64,000 nt of DNA, from NCBI GenBank assembly GCA_020636955.1, contig JACJWY010000011.1:1-64000 (forward strand), given 5' to 3'. This document shows, in pieces, positions 34,935-42,874 of this stretch. Source of the DNA: Thermoleophilales bacterium. Lineage in GTDB: Bacteria; Actinomycetota; Thermoleophilia; Solirubrobacterales; 70-9. The notes under the pieces were generated by a model, which saw only the letters and a list, made by a program, of their open reading frames with translations, had not been told where the DNA came from and ran no database searches. The translations under genes and the position numbers were made by a program. How positions within the stretch are numbered: the first letter of the stretch is position 1; every line of letters starts with the position of its first letter.

Positions 34935-36569
34935 CTACTTGTTGAGGCCCAGGTTGAACTCGAAGGTGCCTTCCCCGTCACTTGAGCCGGCTGCCATGTA
35001 CTCGAACTTCCTGACCACGTTGGCGATCTGCTTCGCGTCCGGATCGCCCGGAGTTTCGTTGACGATCAGCTTCGCGATGTTGGCCGGGTCAGCGAACATG
35101 TCGAGCCCGGCGGTCTCGGTCGAGGCGTCGGCCGCCTTGAAGGCGTCACTGTCGGCCAGGGTCTGACCGCCGCCGGTCAGGGCGTTCAGCGAAGCCTTCA
35201 TGCCGACGCCGATCACCATCCGGTCTCCCTTCACACCGACCACGATCGGCCGCCCGGGAAGATCCGGCGTGAACACCCGGAATCCGGCCACGCCACCCGG
35301 CAGCGGCCGGACGCTGGCGTCTCCGGCCAGGCCGATCAGCGACGAGATGCCCCGGAGCGAGCTCTCGATCGGCTTGATGTCCGAGCTGGTGGCAACCAGG
35401 GCACCGCCGAGGGTCTTCTCGGAATTGCCGTTCACGAAGAAGGCCACCGTCTCGAGCGAGCCGAGGATCCCCTTGATGTCGATCTGGCCGGATGCCTCGT
35501 TGATGAACTGGTCGACCTGTCCCGGTTCGAGCACACCCGGGATGCCTTCCTCGTTCAGGGCGTCGATGATCTTCGTCGCGTTCGAGCCGACGTCACCGGA
35601 CCCGGTCGCGAAAATCGTGTTCGCAGGGAAGGTCTCGATCACCGAGGTGGGGTCCCCGCTGGTCAGGTCCGAACCGGCGTTGCTGTAACCCTGCATCGAA
35701 ATCTCGTTCGATTCGGGCACGAGGCTGACCACCGTCCCGCTCCCTTCGAGGTCGATGCCGAGGGCGGAGTAGAGACCACCAAGGTCGAGTCCCTGATCTT
35801 CGATCGCCTTGAGGTAAGGATCGTTGGAGACGAAGACAGAGGCGAGGGCACCGTCCGCCACGTGAGAAGAAAGGTCGGAGAAGGCGTCGGTATCGGCCAG
35901 GTTGTCGCCCTTGGATGCGTCGACTGCCGCCTTGAACTCTTCTTCCGAAGAGCCGATGACCACGTTGTCATCAACGATGCCGACGGTCGTACCGTCGTCC
36001 TTGGAGACCTTGTAGGAGAAGCCCTCGTAATCACCGTCGGTCGAGCCGCTGTCGGTGTTCGCCTGCTTGTCAATGAAGGACTGGGCCGCGTCGGTGTCGG
36101 TGGTCTGAACCACCAGCCCGAACTTTTCGCCGTCCGATCCGGAGTCGTAGCTCGTCATGCCGCTGTCGTCAGAGGTCAGCGAGGAAAGCTCGTCGCTGCC
36201 GAGTGAAGAGCCGTTGGCCAGGTCAGCCGGGTCGAACTGGACGAAGACGGCCGCGTCCTCACCGAGCCAGGGCTTCACATCCGCATCGAAACTGACGTCG
36301 CCGTTGCTTTCGCTGTCGATGCTGTCCTTGATCAGATCGCCGAGGTTCACGCCGGCAAGCGTGTCGGTGATCGAGTCGATGTTGGCTGCGACATCGCTGT
36401 TCGGCTGAACGGCTCCCTCAATGTAGACCGGCACATCCGCTGGCGCGTACTTGGCGAGCTCGTTCGCACCGGAGTCATCAGAGCTGCTTCCGCAGGCGCT
36501 GATCGCGAAGGCCGCCAGACAGGCGGCAAGAATGGACGGGACTGAGTACTTCTTCAATTGACTGGGCAT
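34935..36569 (-). CDS. DUF3352 family lipoprotein
   Basis: A protein of about 544 residues. The lipoprotein signal ends ISAC (Cys25), and the exported domain begins LAKYAPADVPVYIEGAVQP, matching DUF3352, a large extracytoplasmic domain of unknown function in actinobacteria. It is rich in Asp, Ser and Gly. The open frame extends upstream to a GTG at 36680, but that part is a translation of the palindromic repeat there, so I placed the start at the ATG 36569. The gene lies between acpS and the palindrome-flanked cassette. Confidence 0.8.
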   Translation of the reverse strand: MPSQLKKYSVPSILAACLAAFAISACGSSSDDSGANELAKYAPADVPVYIEGAVQPNSDVAANIDSITDTLAGVNLGDLIKDSIDSESNGDVSFDADVKPWLGEDAAVFVQFDPADLANGSSLGSDELSSLTSDDSGMTSYDSGSDGEKFGLVVQTTDTDAAQSFIDKQANTDSGSTDGDYEGFSYKVSKDDGTTVGIVDDNVVIGSSEEEFKAAVDASKGDNLADTDAFSDLSSHVADGALASVFVSNDPYLKAIEDQGLDLGGLYSALGIDLEGSGTVVSLVPESNEISMQGYSNAGSDLTSGDPTSVIETFPANTIFATGSGDVGSNATKIIDALNEEGIPGVLEPGQVDQFINEASGQIDIKGILGSLETVAFFVNGNSEKTLGGALVATSSDIKPIESSLRGISSLIGLAGDASVRPLPGGVAGFRVFTPDLPGRPIVVGVKGDRMVIGVGMKASLNALTGGGQTLADSDAFKAADASTETAGLDMFADPANIAKLIVNETPGDPDAKQIANVVRKFEYMAAGSSDGEGTFEFNLGLNK

Positions 36570-36647
36570 GGCCGAAATCCTAACGCCGATCCTTGCGAAA
36601 TTCTTGCGGCTCCGAATTCCAGTCCCGCACCCACTCCCCACCTCTTC

Positions 36648-36695
36648 CGCGAGATCCCACTTTGCGCCGCATACCGGCACAAAGTGGGATCTCGC
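36648..36695. repeat. palindromic repeat, left copy
   Basis: A 16-base arm GCGAGATCCCACTTTG (36649-36664) pairs perfectly with 36680-36695. Four more base pairs (GCCG/CGGC) form after one mismatch around a CATAC loop. A strong hairpin, unrelated to the downstream reading frames though it extends them artificially. Confidence 0.85.
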
Positions 36696-36710
36696 CGCAC
36701 TTGTCCCCGT

Positions 36711-37670
36711 TCAGACCGCAGCCAGGACCTCCCGACGCAACTTCAAAGCCTCGATCACCCGCTCGATCACCGCACCCGGATCAGCGGCGAACTCCGCATA
36801 GGTCACCCGAATCACGATCAATCCGCGGGATTCGAGGTACATCTGCTTCTCGAGATCCAGCATTCTTTGCGCCGGATCGCTGTGAAACGCATCTCCGTCC
36901 AGCTCCAGCACCACTCCGAGTTTGCGCCACACGCAATCGACTTCGTATCCGAACGCTTTCACGTTCACTTCCGGCGTCTCCAGAGTCCGCTCGACCCATT
37001 CGAGCAGGAACCAGCCCTCTAGAACCGACTTGATCCGCAGCAACTCGGGCACCCACAGGGCAAGGTAGGGGCGAAGCTTCTTCGCTCCCCGCCGCCTGGC
37101 CATTCGATTGAAGCAGTACTTGAGGTCACGTTCCTTGAAGAGCCGGAGCCGGCAGGCCTCGAGGAAAGCAAACCGAATCTCGCGGTCGCTGGCGTTTACG
37201 GCGAAGTCGATCAGAGCCAGGGCCGGGCAAGCCAACTTCAGCCCATCCTTGATCCTCGTTTCGGTCGACTCCACCTGCCGCCTGATCACGCTGACCACGG
37301 TTTTCCGCAAGGCGGGCGAGATGCCGGTCTGCTTGCGCGCTTTGCCAGATGACTTGGCCACTTCGATATAGCGGGGGATCTGGAATCGGGACGTGACCAT
37401 TCCCCATTTCTGGCAAGCACTGATTCCCGTAAGCACCGCCCCAGGTCCGGCAAATGCCAACGCGGCTCGCATGGCGGCGTCGGCACTCTCGACATCCCGT
37501 CCAAGCGAATAGACACCGCGAATCACCTTGATCAGCCGACCCCGCTGGTACCAGTTCTTTATTCGTGAGCCACTGAAGCCCTGAGACAGAAGTTCGATTC
37601 GGCTCGCAACGAACGACCTCGATGACATGTATCGATAGAGGCGTCTGAATTCCAGCAATGAATTTTCCAT
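36711..37670 (-). CDS. AbiEi-type winged-helix / DUF559 nuclease-like protein
   Basis: A 319-residue protein. Residues 20-95 fit the AbiEi antitoxin-type winged helix (YQRGRLIKVIRGVYSLG, GAVLTGISACQKWGM). Residues 238-310 fit the DUF559/Vsr-like PD-(D/E)xK fold, with candidate catalytic residues Asp245, Glu256, Asp258 and a following His263 (LELDGDAFHS). Such proteins are expanded in actinobacteria and have no established function. The gene is the sole occupant of a unit flanked by inverted palindromic repeats, and base composition suggests recent acquisition. Confidence 0.78.
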   Translation of the reverse strand: MENSLLEFRRLYRYMSSRSFVASRIELLSQGFSGSRIKNWYQRGRLIKVIRGVYSLGRDVESADAAMRAALAFAGPGAVLTGISACQKWGMVTSRFQIPRYIEVAKSSGKARKQTGISPALRKTVVSVIRRQVESTETRIKDGLKLACPALALIDFAVNASDREIRFAFLEACRLRLFKERDLKYCFNRMARRRGAKKLRPYLALWVPELLRIKSVLEGWFLLEWVERTLETPEVNVKAFGYEVDCVWRKLGVVLELDGDAFHSDPAQRMLDLEKQMYLESRGLIVIRVTYAEFAADPGAVIERVIEALKLRREVLAAV

Positions 37671-37800
37671 CCAGCAAGCCTGAGGGGAAAGCGCTCACGC
37701 ATATCTCGACAGGTGTGACAATTAAGCACCGGCGGGTCAAGATCCACCGTTCCCGTTCCCCTTCGCCTGCCGTTCCCCTCGCCTGCCCTTGCTGAGCACC

Positions 37801-37846
37801 GAGTACCCACTTTGTGCCGGTATGTGGCGCAAAGTGGGATCTCGCG
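37801..37846. repeat. palindromic repeat, right copy (inverted)
   Basis: The reverse complement of 37806-37846 matches 36648-36688 except at one base. CCCACTTTG (37806-37814) pairs with CAAAGTGGG. The inward arm continues with CGAG but differs at two positions, so this copy is a weaker palindrome than the left one. Confidence 0.85.
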
Positions 37847-37891
37847 AGTAGGTTCGCTGGGATGGCGCGGCTGGCCGGGGCCAGGCGGGGA

Positions 37892-39751
37892 TTACTCGAC
37901 CGTGACCGTCTTGGCCAGGTTCCGCGGCTGGTCCACGTTCAGGTCGTTCAGGCGGGCCACGTGATAGGCGAGAAGCTGCAGGGGGAGGATCGCCAGCAGC
38001 GGCTGGAGCACCCAGTCGGTGCGGGGCACTTCGATCGTTTCCTCGGAGACCTTTTTGACCCGGTCATCACCTTCTGTTGCGACCGCGATCACGTCCGCGC
38101 CACGGGCCTTGACCTCTTCCATGTTGGAGAGGACCTTGTCGAGGATCGGGCTGTCCGTGGCCACGCAGACGACCGGCGTCGATTCGTCAAGCAGGGCGAT
38201 CGGCCCGTGTTTCATCTCTCCGGCCGCGTAGGCGTCAGTCGGGATGTAGGAGACCTCTTTCAGCTTGAGGGCACCTTCCAGGCAGACCGGCAGGCCGATG
38301 TGACGACCCAGATAGAGGAAGAACTTCTGGTCGTAGTGGAGCTTCGCGATCTCCAGCATGCGCTCCGATTCGGAGTCGATCGTCGCCTCCATCTTCTCCG
38401 GAATCGCCCGCAACTCGTTGATCAGGCCACTGACCTCCGAGAAGCCAAGGGTTCCCCGGATCTCGGCCAGCCGCAGGGCGACCAGATACATGGCCGCCAC
38501 CTGGGCGACGAACGTCTTGGTCGCTGCAACGCCGATCTCGAGACCGGCCCGGGTGAAGAGCACCGCATCCGAATCACGGGTCGCCTGACTGCCCATGATG
38601 TTGGTGATCGCCAGGACCTTGGCGCCCCGATCGCGGGCCAGACGCATCGCCGCCAGGGTGTCGGCCGTCTCGCCCGATTGGGTGATGCCGATGACCAGGT
38701 CGTTCTTGCCGATCACCGGGTCGCGGTAGCGGTACTCGGAGGCGATATCCATTTCAACCGGGACCCGGGCCCAGCGCTCGATTGCGTAACGGCCGACCAG
38801 GCCGGCGTGGTAGCTGGTCCCGCAGGCGACGATGACGATGCGTGAGGCCTGCCGGAAGACCTCGTCGCCGAAGCCGATGTCGGAAAGGTCGACGCTGTCG
38901 TCATCGGTCAGCCGGTCGAGAATCGTCTCGGCGATCGCGTCGGGCTGTTCGTGAATCTCCTTCATCATGAAGGTGTCATAGCCGGCTTTCTCCGCCGTTT
39001 CCTCATCCCACTTGACCTCTTCGGTGTCACGATCGACCGGTTCCCCGTCGGCCTTGGTCACTGTGACCCCGTCGGCGGTCAGGGTGACGATCTCCCCGTC
39101 CTCGATGGTCAGCGCCATCCTGGTCTCGTTTAGAAAGGCCGGGATCGCGGAGGCGATGAAATTCTCCTTCTCGCCGACCCCGACGATCAGGGGTGTCTCC
39201 TTGCGTGCCCCGACCAGAACGCCGGGGGAATCCGAATGAATAGCGACGATCGAATAGTGACCGCGCAAGTCGGCGTAGGCCTTGCGGACCGCTTCGGTCA
39301 GATCGCCTTCGTAGTAGCGGTGGATCAGGTGGGCCACGACCTCGGCGTCGGTCTCGGAGGTGAAGGTGACACCCTGCTCCTCGAGTCGGCCCTTGAGCCG
39401 GACATAGTTTTCGACGATTCCGTTGAGGACGATCTGGACCTTGCCGGACTGATCGGCATGGGGATGGGCGTTGGCTTCGGTCACCCGTCCGTGGGTCGCC
39501 CAGCGGGTGTGGGCGATGCCGGTGAAGTGTCCTTCGGCATCCGGCTCATTGGTGGCCGAGAGGTCCGTCTCTTCAAGGGCGCTCCGCAGCCCGTCAAGGT
39601 TTCCGACTGCGCGGACCTTCTTCACCCCGTTCTCCGGGACCAAAATCGCCAGTCCCGCCGAGTCGTATCCGCGATATTCCAGCTTCTGAAGCCCGGCCAC
39701 GAGAATCTCCTCCGCGGGGCGGTAGCCGACGTATCCGATGATTCCGCACAT
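37892..39751 (-). CDS. glmS: glutamine-fructose-6-phosphate aminotransferase
   Basis: A 619-residue enzyme making glucosamine-6-phosphate from fructose-6-phosphate and glutamine. The N-terminal class II glutaminase begins with the catalytic Cys2 (MCGIIGYVG). Two SIS domains follow (CGTSYHAG, TQSGETADT, FLYLGRHIG), and the C terminus ends PRNLAKTVTVE. It is the first step of UDP-GlcNAc synthesis and sits next to glmM, the second. No glmS ribozyme is recognised in the 71-base upstream gap. Confidence 0.97.
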   Translation of the reverse strand: MCGIIGYVGYRPAEEILVAGLQKLEYRGYDSAGLAILVPENGVKKVRAVGNLDGLRSALEETDLSATNEPDAEGHFTGIAHTRWATHGRVTEANAHPHADQSGKVQIVLNGIVENYVRLKGRLEEQGVTFTSETDAEVVAHLIHRYYEGDLTEAVRKAYADLRGHYSIVAIHSDSPGVLVGARKETPLIVGVGEKENFIASAIPAFLNETRMALTIEDGEIVTLTADGVTVTKADGEPVDRDTEEVKWDEETAEKAGYDTFMMKEIHEQPDAIAETILDRLTDDDSVDLSDIGFGDEVFRQASRIVIVACGTSYHAGLVGRYAIERWARVPVEMDIASEYRYRDPVIGKNDLVIGITQSGETADTLAAMRLARDRGAKVLAITNIMGSQATRDSDAVLFTRAGLEIGVAATKTFVAQVAAMYLVALRLAEIRGTLGFSEVSGLINELRAIPEKMEATIDSESERMLEIAKLHYDQKFFLYLGRHIGLPVCLEGALKLKEVSYIPTDAYAAGEMKHGPIALLDESTPVVCVATDSPILDKVLSNMEEVKARGADVIAVATEGDDRVKKVSEETIEVPRTDWVLQPLLAILPLQLLAYHVARLNDLNVDQPRNLAKTVTVE

Positions 39752-39822
39752 GAGCGCTACAGGCTACCCGGGCCGGGGCTCCCGCAGGGCGATGGGCGTC
39801 ACAGAGCCAGAAGGTTCCCGGA

Positions 39823-41154
39823 TCAGCCGAGTTCGTCGCGGACCATGCCGGCCAGGGAATCGCAGATCTCCTGCGCCCGCTCCGGGGTCGGCGCTTCCGC
39901 CATCACCCTGACCAGCGGCTCGGTGCCGGAGGGACGTAACAGGACCCTGCCCTGCCCTTCGAGTTCGGAGTTCAGGCGAGAAACCTCGTTCCAGACGTCA
40001 TCCGCCCGGGCGATCGCTTCGCGGTCGCTCACCTCGACGTTGACCAGGACTTGCGGGAGCTTTTCCATCACCCCGGCCTCGGCCAGCAGCCGGCCATCCA
40101 GGGCCTCGAGCAGCATCAGCGCCGCAGCGATACCGTCACCGGTCGGTGCATAGTCGGTCGAAATGATGTGACCGGACTGCTCGCCGCCCAGGATCCAGTT
40201 CTTCTCGCGCAGAGCCTCGAGTACGTAGCGATCCCCGACGCTGGTCACCTCGACCTCGACCCCGGCCTTCTCCATCGCCTGATGAAACCCGTAGTTGCTC
40301 ATCACGGTCACCGCCACGCCTCCGCCGAGGTTGTCGGCGCCGGCTCTCGCTGCGGCGATCAGGGCGATCATTTCGTCCCCGTCGAAGGGGTTGCCGTCAC
40401 CGTCAACCGCCAGCACGCGGTCACCGTCTCCGTCAAAGGCGAAGCCGAGCGAGGCATCGGTGGACGCAACCTTCTCCGAGAGCAGCGAAAGATCGGTCGA
40501 TCCGCAGCCCTCATTGATGTTGCGGCCGTCCGGCTCGATCGCGAGCAATTCGACTTCGGCTCCGAGCCGGGTGAAGATCTCCCCGGCGACCCGGTAAGTG
40601 GCCCCGTTGGCGCAATCGAGCACGATCTTCATTCCCGAAAGCTCCAGACGGAAACGGCTTTCCAGAGCTCGCAGGTAATCCTGTTCGGCTCCCTTCAGAT
40701 CCCGGACCCGGCCCGGTTCCTCTGCTGGCGGGGGAGGATCGTGGATCAGCGCCTCCACCCCGGCCTCGGTGGAATCATCGAGTTTGCCTCCGTCCCCGCC
40801 GAAGAGCTTGATTCCGTTGTCATGGAAGGGGTTATGGGACGCGGAAACGACCGCGGCCATGTCAAAACGGTGATGTCTTGAGATCAGGGCCGCCGCCGGG
40901 GTCGGGAGGATCCCGCCCAGGTAGACGTCCCCGCCCGCCTCGGTGATCCCGGCAGCCAGGGCAGCCTCGAGCATCGGACCCGATTCGCGGGTGTCCCGGA
41001 TGATCAGCACCCGCGGTCGGTCGACGCCGCGGGAACGGCGCAGGGATTCGATGCCGGCCCGGCCGATCTGCAGGGCCAGCTCCGCGGTCAGCTTTTCGCC
41101 GACGCGGCCGCGTACTCCATCGGTGCCGAACAGTGTGCGGGTCGGAGTCGACAC
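39823..41154 (-). CDS. glmM: phosphoglucosamine mutase
   Basis: A 443-residue enzyme converting glucosamine-6-phosphate to glucosamine-1-phosphate. FGTDGVRG opens the protein. The phosphoserine lies in SASHNPFHDNG, the Mg site in DGDGDR, and the sugar-binding loop in GGEQSGHII. RPSGTEPLVRVM near the C terminus binds phosphate. It lies 17 bases after rpsI in the order rplM-rpsI-glmM-glmS. Confidence 0.97.
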   Translation of the reverse strand: MSTPTRTLFGTDGVRGRVGEKLTAELALQIGRAGIESLRRSRGVDRPRVLIIRDTRESGPMLEAALAAGITEAGGDVYLGGILPTPAAALISRHHRFDMAAVVSASHNPFHDNGIKLFGGDGGKLDDSTEAGVEALIHDPPPPAEEPGRVRDLKGAEQDYLRALESRFRLELSGMKIVLDCANGATYRVAGEIFTRLGAEVELLAIEPDGRNINEGCGSTDLSLLSEKVASTDASLGFAFDGDGDRVLAVDGDGNPFDGDEMIALIAAARAGADNLGGGVAVTVMSNYGFHQAMEKAGVEVEVTSVGDRYVLEALREKNWILGGEQSGHIISTDYAPTGDGIAAALMLLEALDGRLLAEAGVMEKLPQVLVNVEVSDREAIARADDVWNEVSRLNSELEGQGRVLLRPSGTEPLVRVMAEAPTPERAQEICDSLAGMVRDELG

Positions 41155-41171
41155 GCCTGCTGTTCCGGTCC

Positions 41172-42014
41172 CTAGCGCTTCGAGAACTGCGGCCGCTTAC
41201 GAGCCTTCTTGAGGCCGGCCTTGCGGCGTTCCTTTGCCCTGGCGTCACGGGTCAGGAAACCACGGCGCTTGAGCTCAGGCCGAAGCTCGGGGTCGACTTC
41301 GGTCAGGGCCCGGGCGATGCCGTGGCGGACGGCGCCGGCCTGGCCGGAGATGCCACCGCCGTGGACCCTGATCTTGACGTTCACATTCGACTCGTAACCG
41401 GTCGCGACCAGCGGTGAGTTGACGATTGTGCGGTGGCGGGCCCGGGGGAAGTATTCGTCGATCTCGCGATCGTTGATGCTTATCTGGCCGTCGCCTGGCA
41501 GCACGATGACACGGGCGACCGAGCGCTTGCGCTTGCCGGTCGCGATGAACCGGGCATCCTTGGCGAGCTTTACCGGCTCGGGCCTGGCGACCGGAGCCTC
41601 TTCGGCCTCGGCGGCTTCGCGGGCGGCGCGTTCCTCTTCGTCGGCCTCGCGGGCAGCGAGTTCCTCGGCGCTGAGTTCGACCTCCGGCTCGGGCTCGGCC
41701 AGCGGCTCGAGATCGGCGCCCGGGGGCAGATCCGACTTCGGCGCTGCCGGAGCGGCCTTGATCTCTTCCTCGGCGACAATTTCCTCGGCGGTCTCGGTGG
41801 CTGCCTCTTCGACTTCCACTTCGCCCTCGCCTTCGGCGCCTTCGACTTCACCTTCCGCGACCACTTCGGCCTCCGGGGTCTCTTCAGTCTCCGGGGCCTC
41901 TTCGGCTTCGGCTTCGACGGTCTCTTCGACTTCCCCGGCGGCGGGAGTTTCCTCCACGGCGGCTTCAGGAGTCTCTTCGGGGGTCACGTCTTCGGTGTTT
42001 TCTTCTTCGCTCAA
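41172..42014 (-). CDS. rpsI: ribosomal protein uS9 with a long acidic N-terminal extension
   Basis: A 280-residue protein. The normal uS9 domain starts near residue 154 ([15 protein letters not shown]) and ends with the canonical basic tail ([12 protein letters not shown]) that reaches the P-site tRNA. The first roughly 150 residues are almost entirely Glu, Ala, Pro, Val and Thr, strongly acidic and low in complexity. Usual bacterial uS9 is about 130 residues. The extension is in frame with the ATG at 42014 and 12 bases from rplM. Confidence 0.93.
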   Translation of the reverse strand: MSEEENTEDVTPEETPEAAVEETPAAGEVEETVEAEAEEAPETEETPEAEVVAEGEVEGAEGEGEVEVEEAATETAEEIVAEEEIKAAPAAPKSDLPPGADLEPLAEPEPEVELSAEELAAREADEEERAAREAAEAEEAPVARPEPVKLAKDARFIATGKRKRSVARVIVLPGDGQISINDREIDEYFPRARHRTIVNSPLVATGYESNVNVKIRVHGGGISGQAGAVRHGIARALTEVDPELRPELKRRGFLTRDARAKERRKAGLKKARKRPQFSKR

Positions 42015-42026
42015 GTTGATCTGGTT

Positions 42027-42461
42027 CTAGTTCCGGATTTCCAGGGGCTTCGGCTGCTGTGCCTGATGGGGATGCTCGGGTCCGGCGCAGACCTTCAGCT
42101 TCAGGAGCTGCTGCCGGGAGAGCTTGTTGCGGGGCATCATTCCTTTCACCGCCTTGCGGATCACCTCTTCCGGCTGCTTTTCGAGCATTTCGCCGAGGGT
42201 GCGGGACTTGATGCCACCCGGATAGCCACTGTGGCGCCAATAGGTCTTCTGATTCAGCTTGTCGCCCGTGACCTTGATCTTCTCGGCGTTGATCACAACG
42301 ACGAAATCGCCGGTATCGATGTGCGGCGTGTAATCGGGCTTGCGCTTGCCGCGCAGCGTGTCGGCGAGCTGGGTCGCGAGCCGGCCCAGGGTCTGCCCCT
42401 CGGCGTCGACGACGTACCAGTCTCTCTGGCGATTGGCGGGGGTGGCTACGTGAGTCTTCAT
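42027..42461 (-). CDS. rplM: ribosomal protein uL13
   Basis: A 144-residue large-subunit protein ([39 protein letters not shown]-like [26 protein letters not shown] end). The ATG at 42461 gives the standard length; an upstream GTG at 42497 is less likely. It leads the rplM-rpsI-glmM cluster. Confidence 0.95.
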   Translation of the reverse strand: MKTHVATPANRQRDWYVVDAEGQTLGRLATQLADTLRGKRKPDYTPHIDTGDFVVVINAEKIKVTGDKLNQKTYWRHSGYPGGIKSRTLGEMLEKQPEEVIRKAVKGMMPRNKLSRQQLLKLKVCAGPEHPHQAQQPKPLEIRN

Positions 42462-42508
42462 GGCAAATTGGCGCGGGCTTCCGGCGGAAGCGACCACGCG
42501 GCTTGCGA

Positions 42509-42514
42509 ATAATA
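42509..42514 (-). promoter_or_regulatory. -10 element for rplM-rpsI
   Basis: On the minus strand TATTAT lies 47 bases before the rplM ATG in an otherwise GC-rich stretch. A matching -35 is not clear. Confidence 0.35.
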
Positions 42515-42710
42515 GGGGAATCCTCGATCAGGGGTGTCTTGCCCATGGATCGAATGCTGCTTCCGGTCTGGTCTTCGGCGGCACCCCCGTCTCAACCCGC
42601 CCTCCCATTCGCATTAGCCAATGGCTGGAAGAGGCTCCGCCCGATGTAGTGGCTTGAAGAGGCGATGTCCGATGTTGACCGGCATCACACCCGACGTCGT
42701 TGGGAGCGCT

Positions 42711-42716
42711 TATACT
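42711..42716 (+). promoter_or_regulatory. -10 element of the c-di-AMP-controlled leader
   Basis: TATACT occurs 28 bases upstream of the riboswitch P1 stem, in the right place to start a leader near 42723. The -35 is weak. Confidence 0.4.
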
Positions 42717-42743
42717 GACGCGCGTCAATAAGCCGAACCCTCA

Positions 42744-42868
42744 CCTTATGAAGAGAGGGGCGGAGGAACCAAAGGGGAACAAATCCCCAGGGGCGAATCG
42801 GAGGCAGGCCTGCTCCGTAGCGCAACTCTTTCAGCGCGAGCCCGCCAGCTAACTCCGCAGGCATCAGG
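42744..42868 (+). ncRNA. cyclic di-AMP riboswitch (ydaO-yuaA type)
   Basis: The leader of the M23 peptidase gene carries the conserved ydaO blocks in order: GGAGGAACCA, then AGGGGCGAATC, then CTTTCAGCGCGAGCCCG followed by CCAGCTAACTCCGCAGGC. A P1 stem can form between CCTTATG (42744-42750) and CATCAGG (42862-42868). The 3' strand of P1 includes the AGG of the ribosome site AGGAAGAG before the TTG start at 42875, so ligand binding could block translation. In actinobacteria this class typically controls cell-wall hydrolases and Rpf genes. Confidence 0.9.
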
Positions 42869-42874
42869 AAGAGA

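Larger units (their letters stand above)
36648..37846. mobile_element. putative palindrome-flanked AbiEi/DUF559 cassette
   Basis: A 1,199-base unit bounded by two 41-base sequences in inverted orientation (36648-36688 and 37806-37846) differing at one position. The only gene inside encodes a Vsr-like nuclease. It interrupts the usually tight glmS-acpS region, and the gene appears lower in GC than its neighbours. No transposase and no clear target duplication are visible, so mobility is an inference. Confidence 0.45.

Noticed and set aside
36570..36680. N-terminal extension of the DUF3352 lipoprotein up to a GTG at 36680
   Set aside because: The extension translates the palindromic repeat and would bury the lipoprotein signal 37 residues inside the protein.
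37753..37786. Short repeat CGTTCCCC...CGCCTGC upstream of the cassette gene
   Set aside because: Two short pyrimidine-rich copies only; likely compositional.
37814..38845. Long plus-strand frame opposite glmS
   Set aside because: It is the antisense of glmS, beginning inside the right palindrome copy. The shared opening MPVCGAKWDLA with the DUF3352 frame is just the translated repeat.
39752..39822. glmS ribozyme upstream of glmS
   Set aside because: The gap is only 71 bases and shows none of the conserved ribozyme core; the class is mainly known from Firmicutes.
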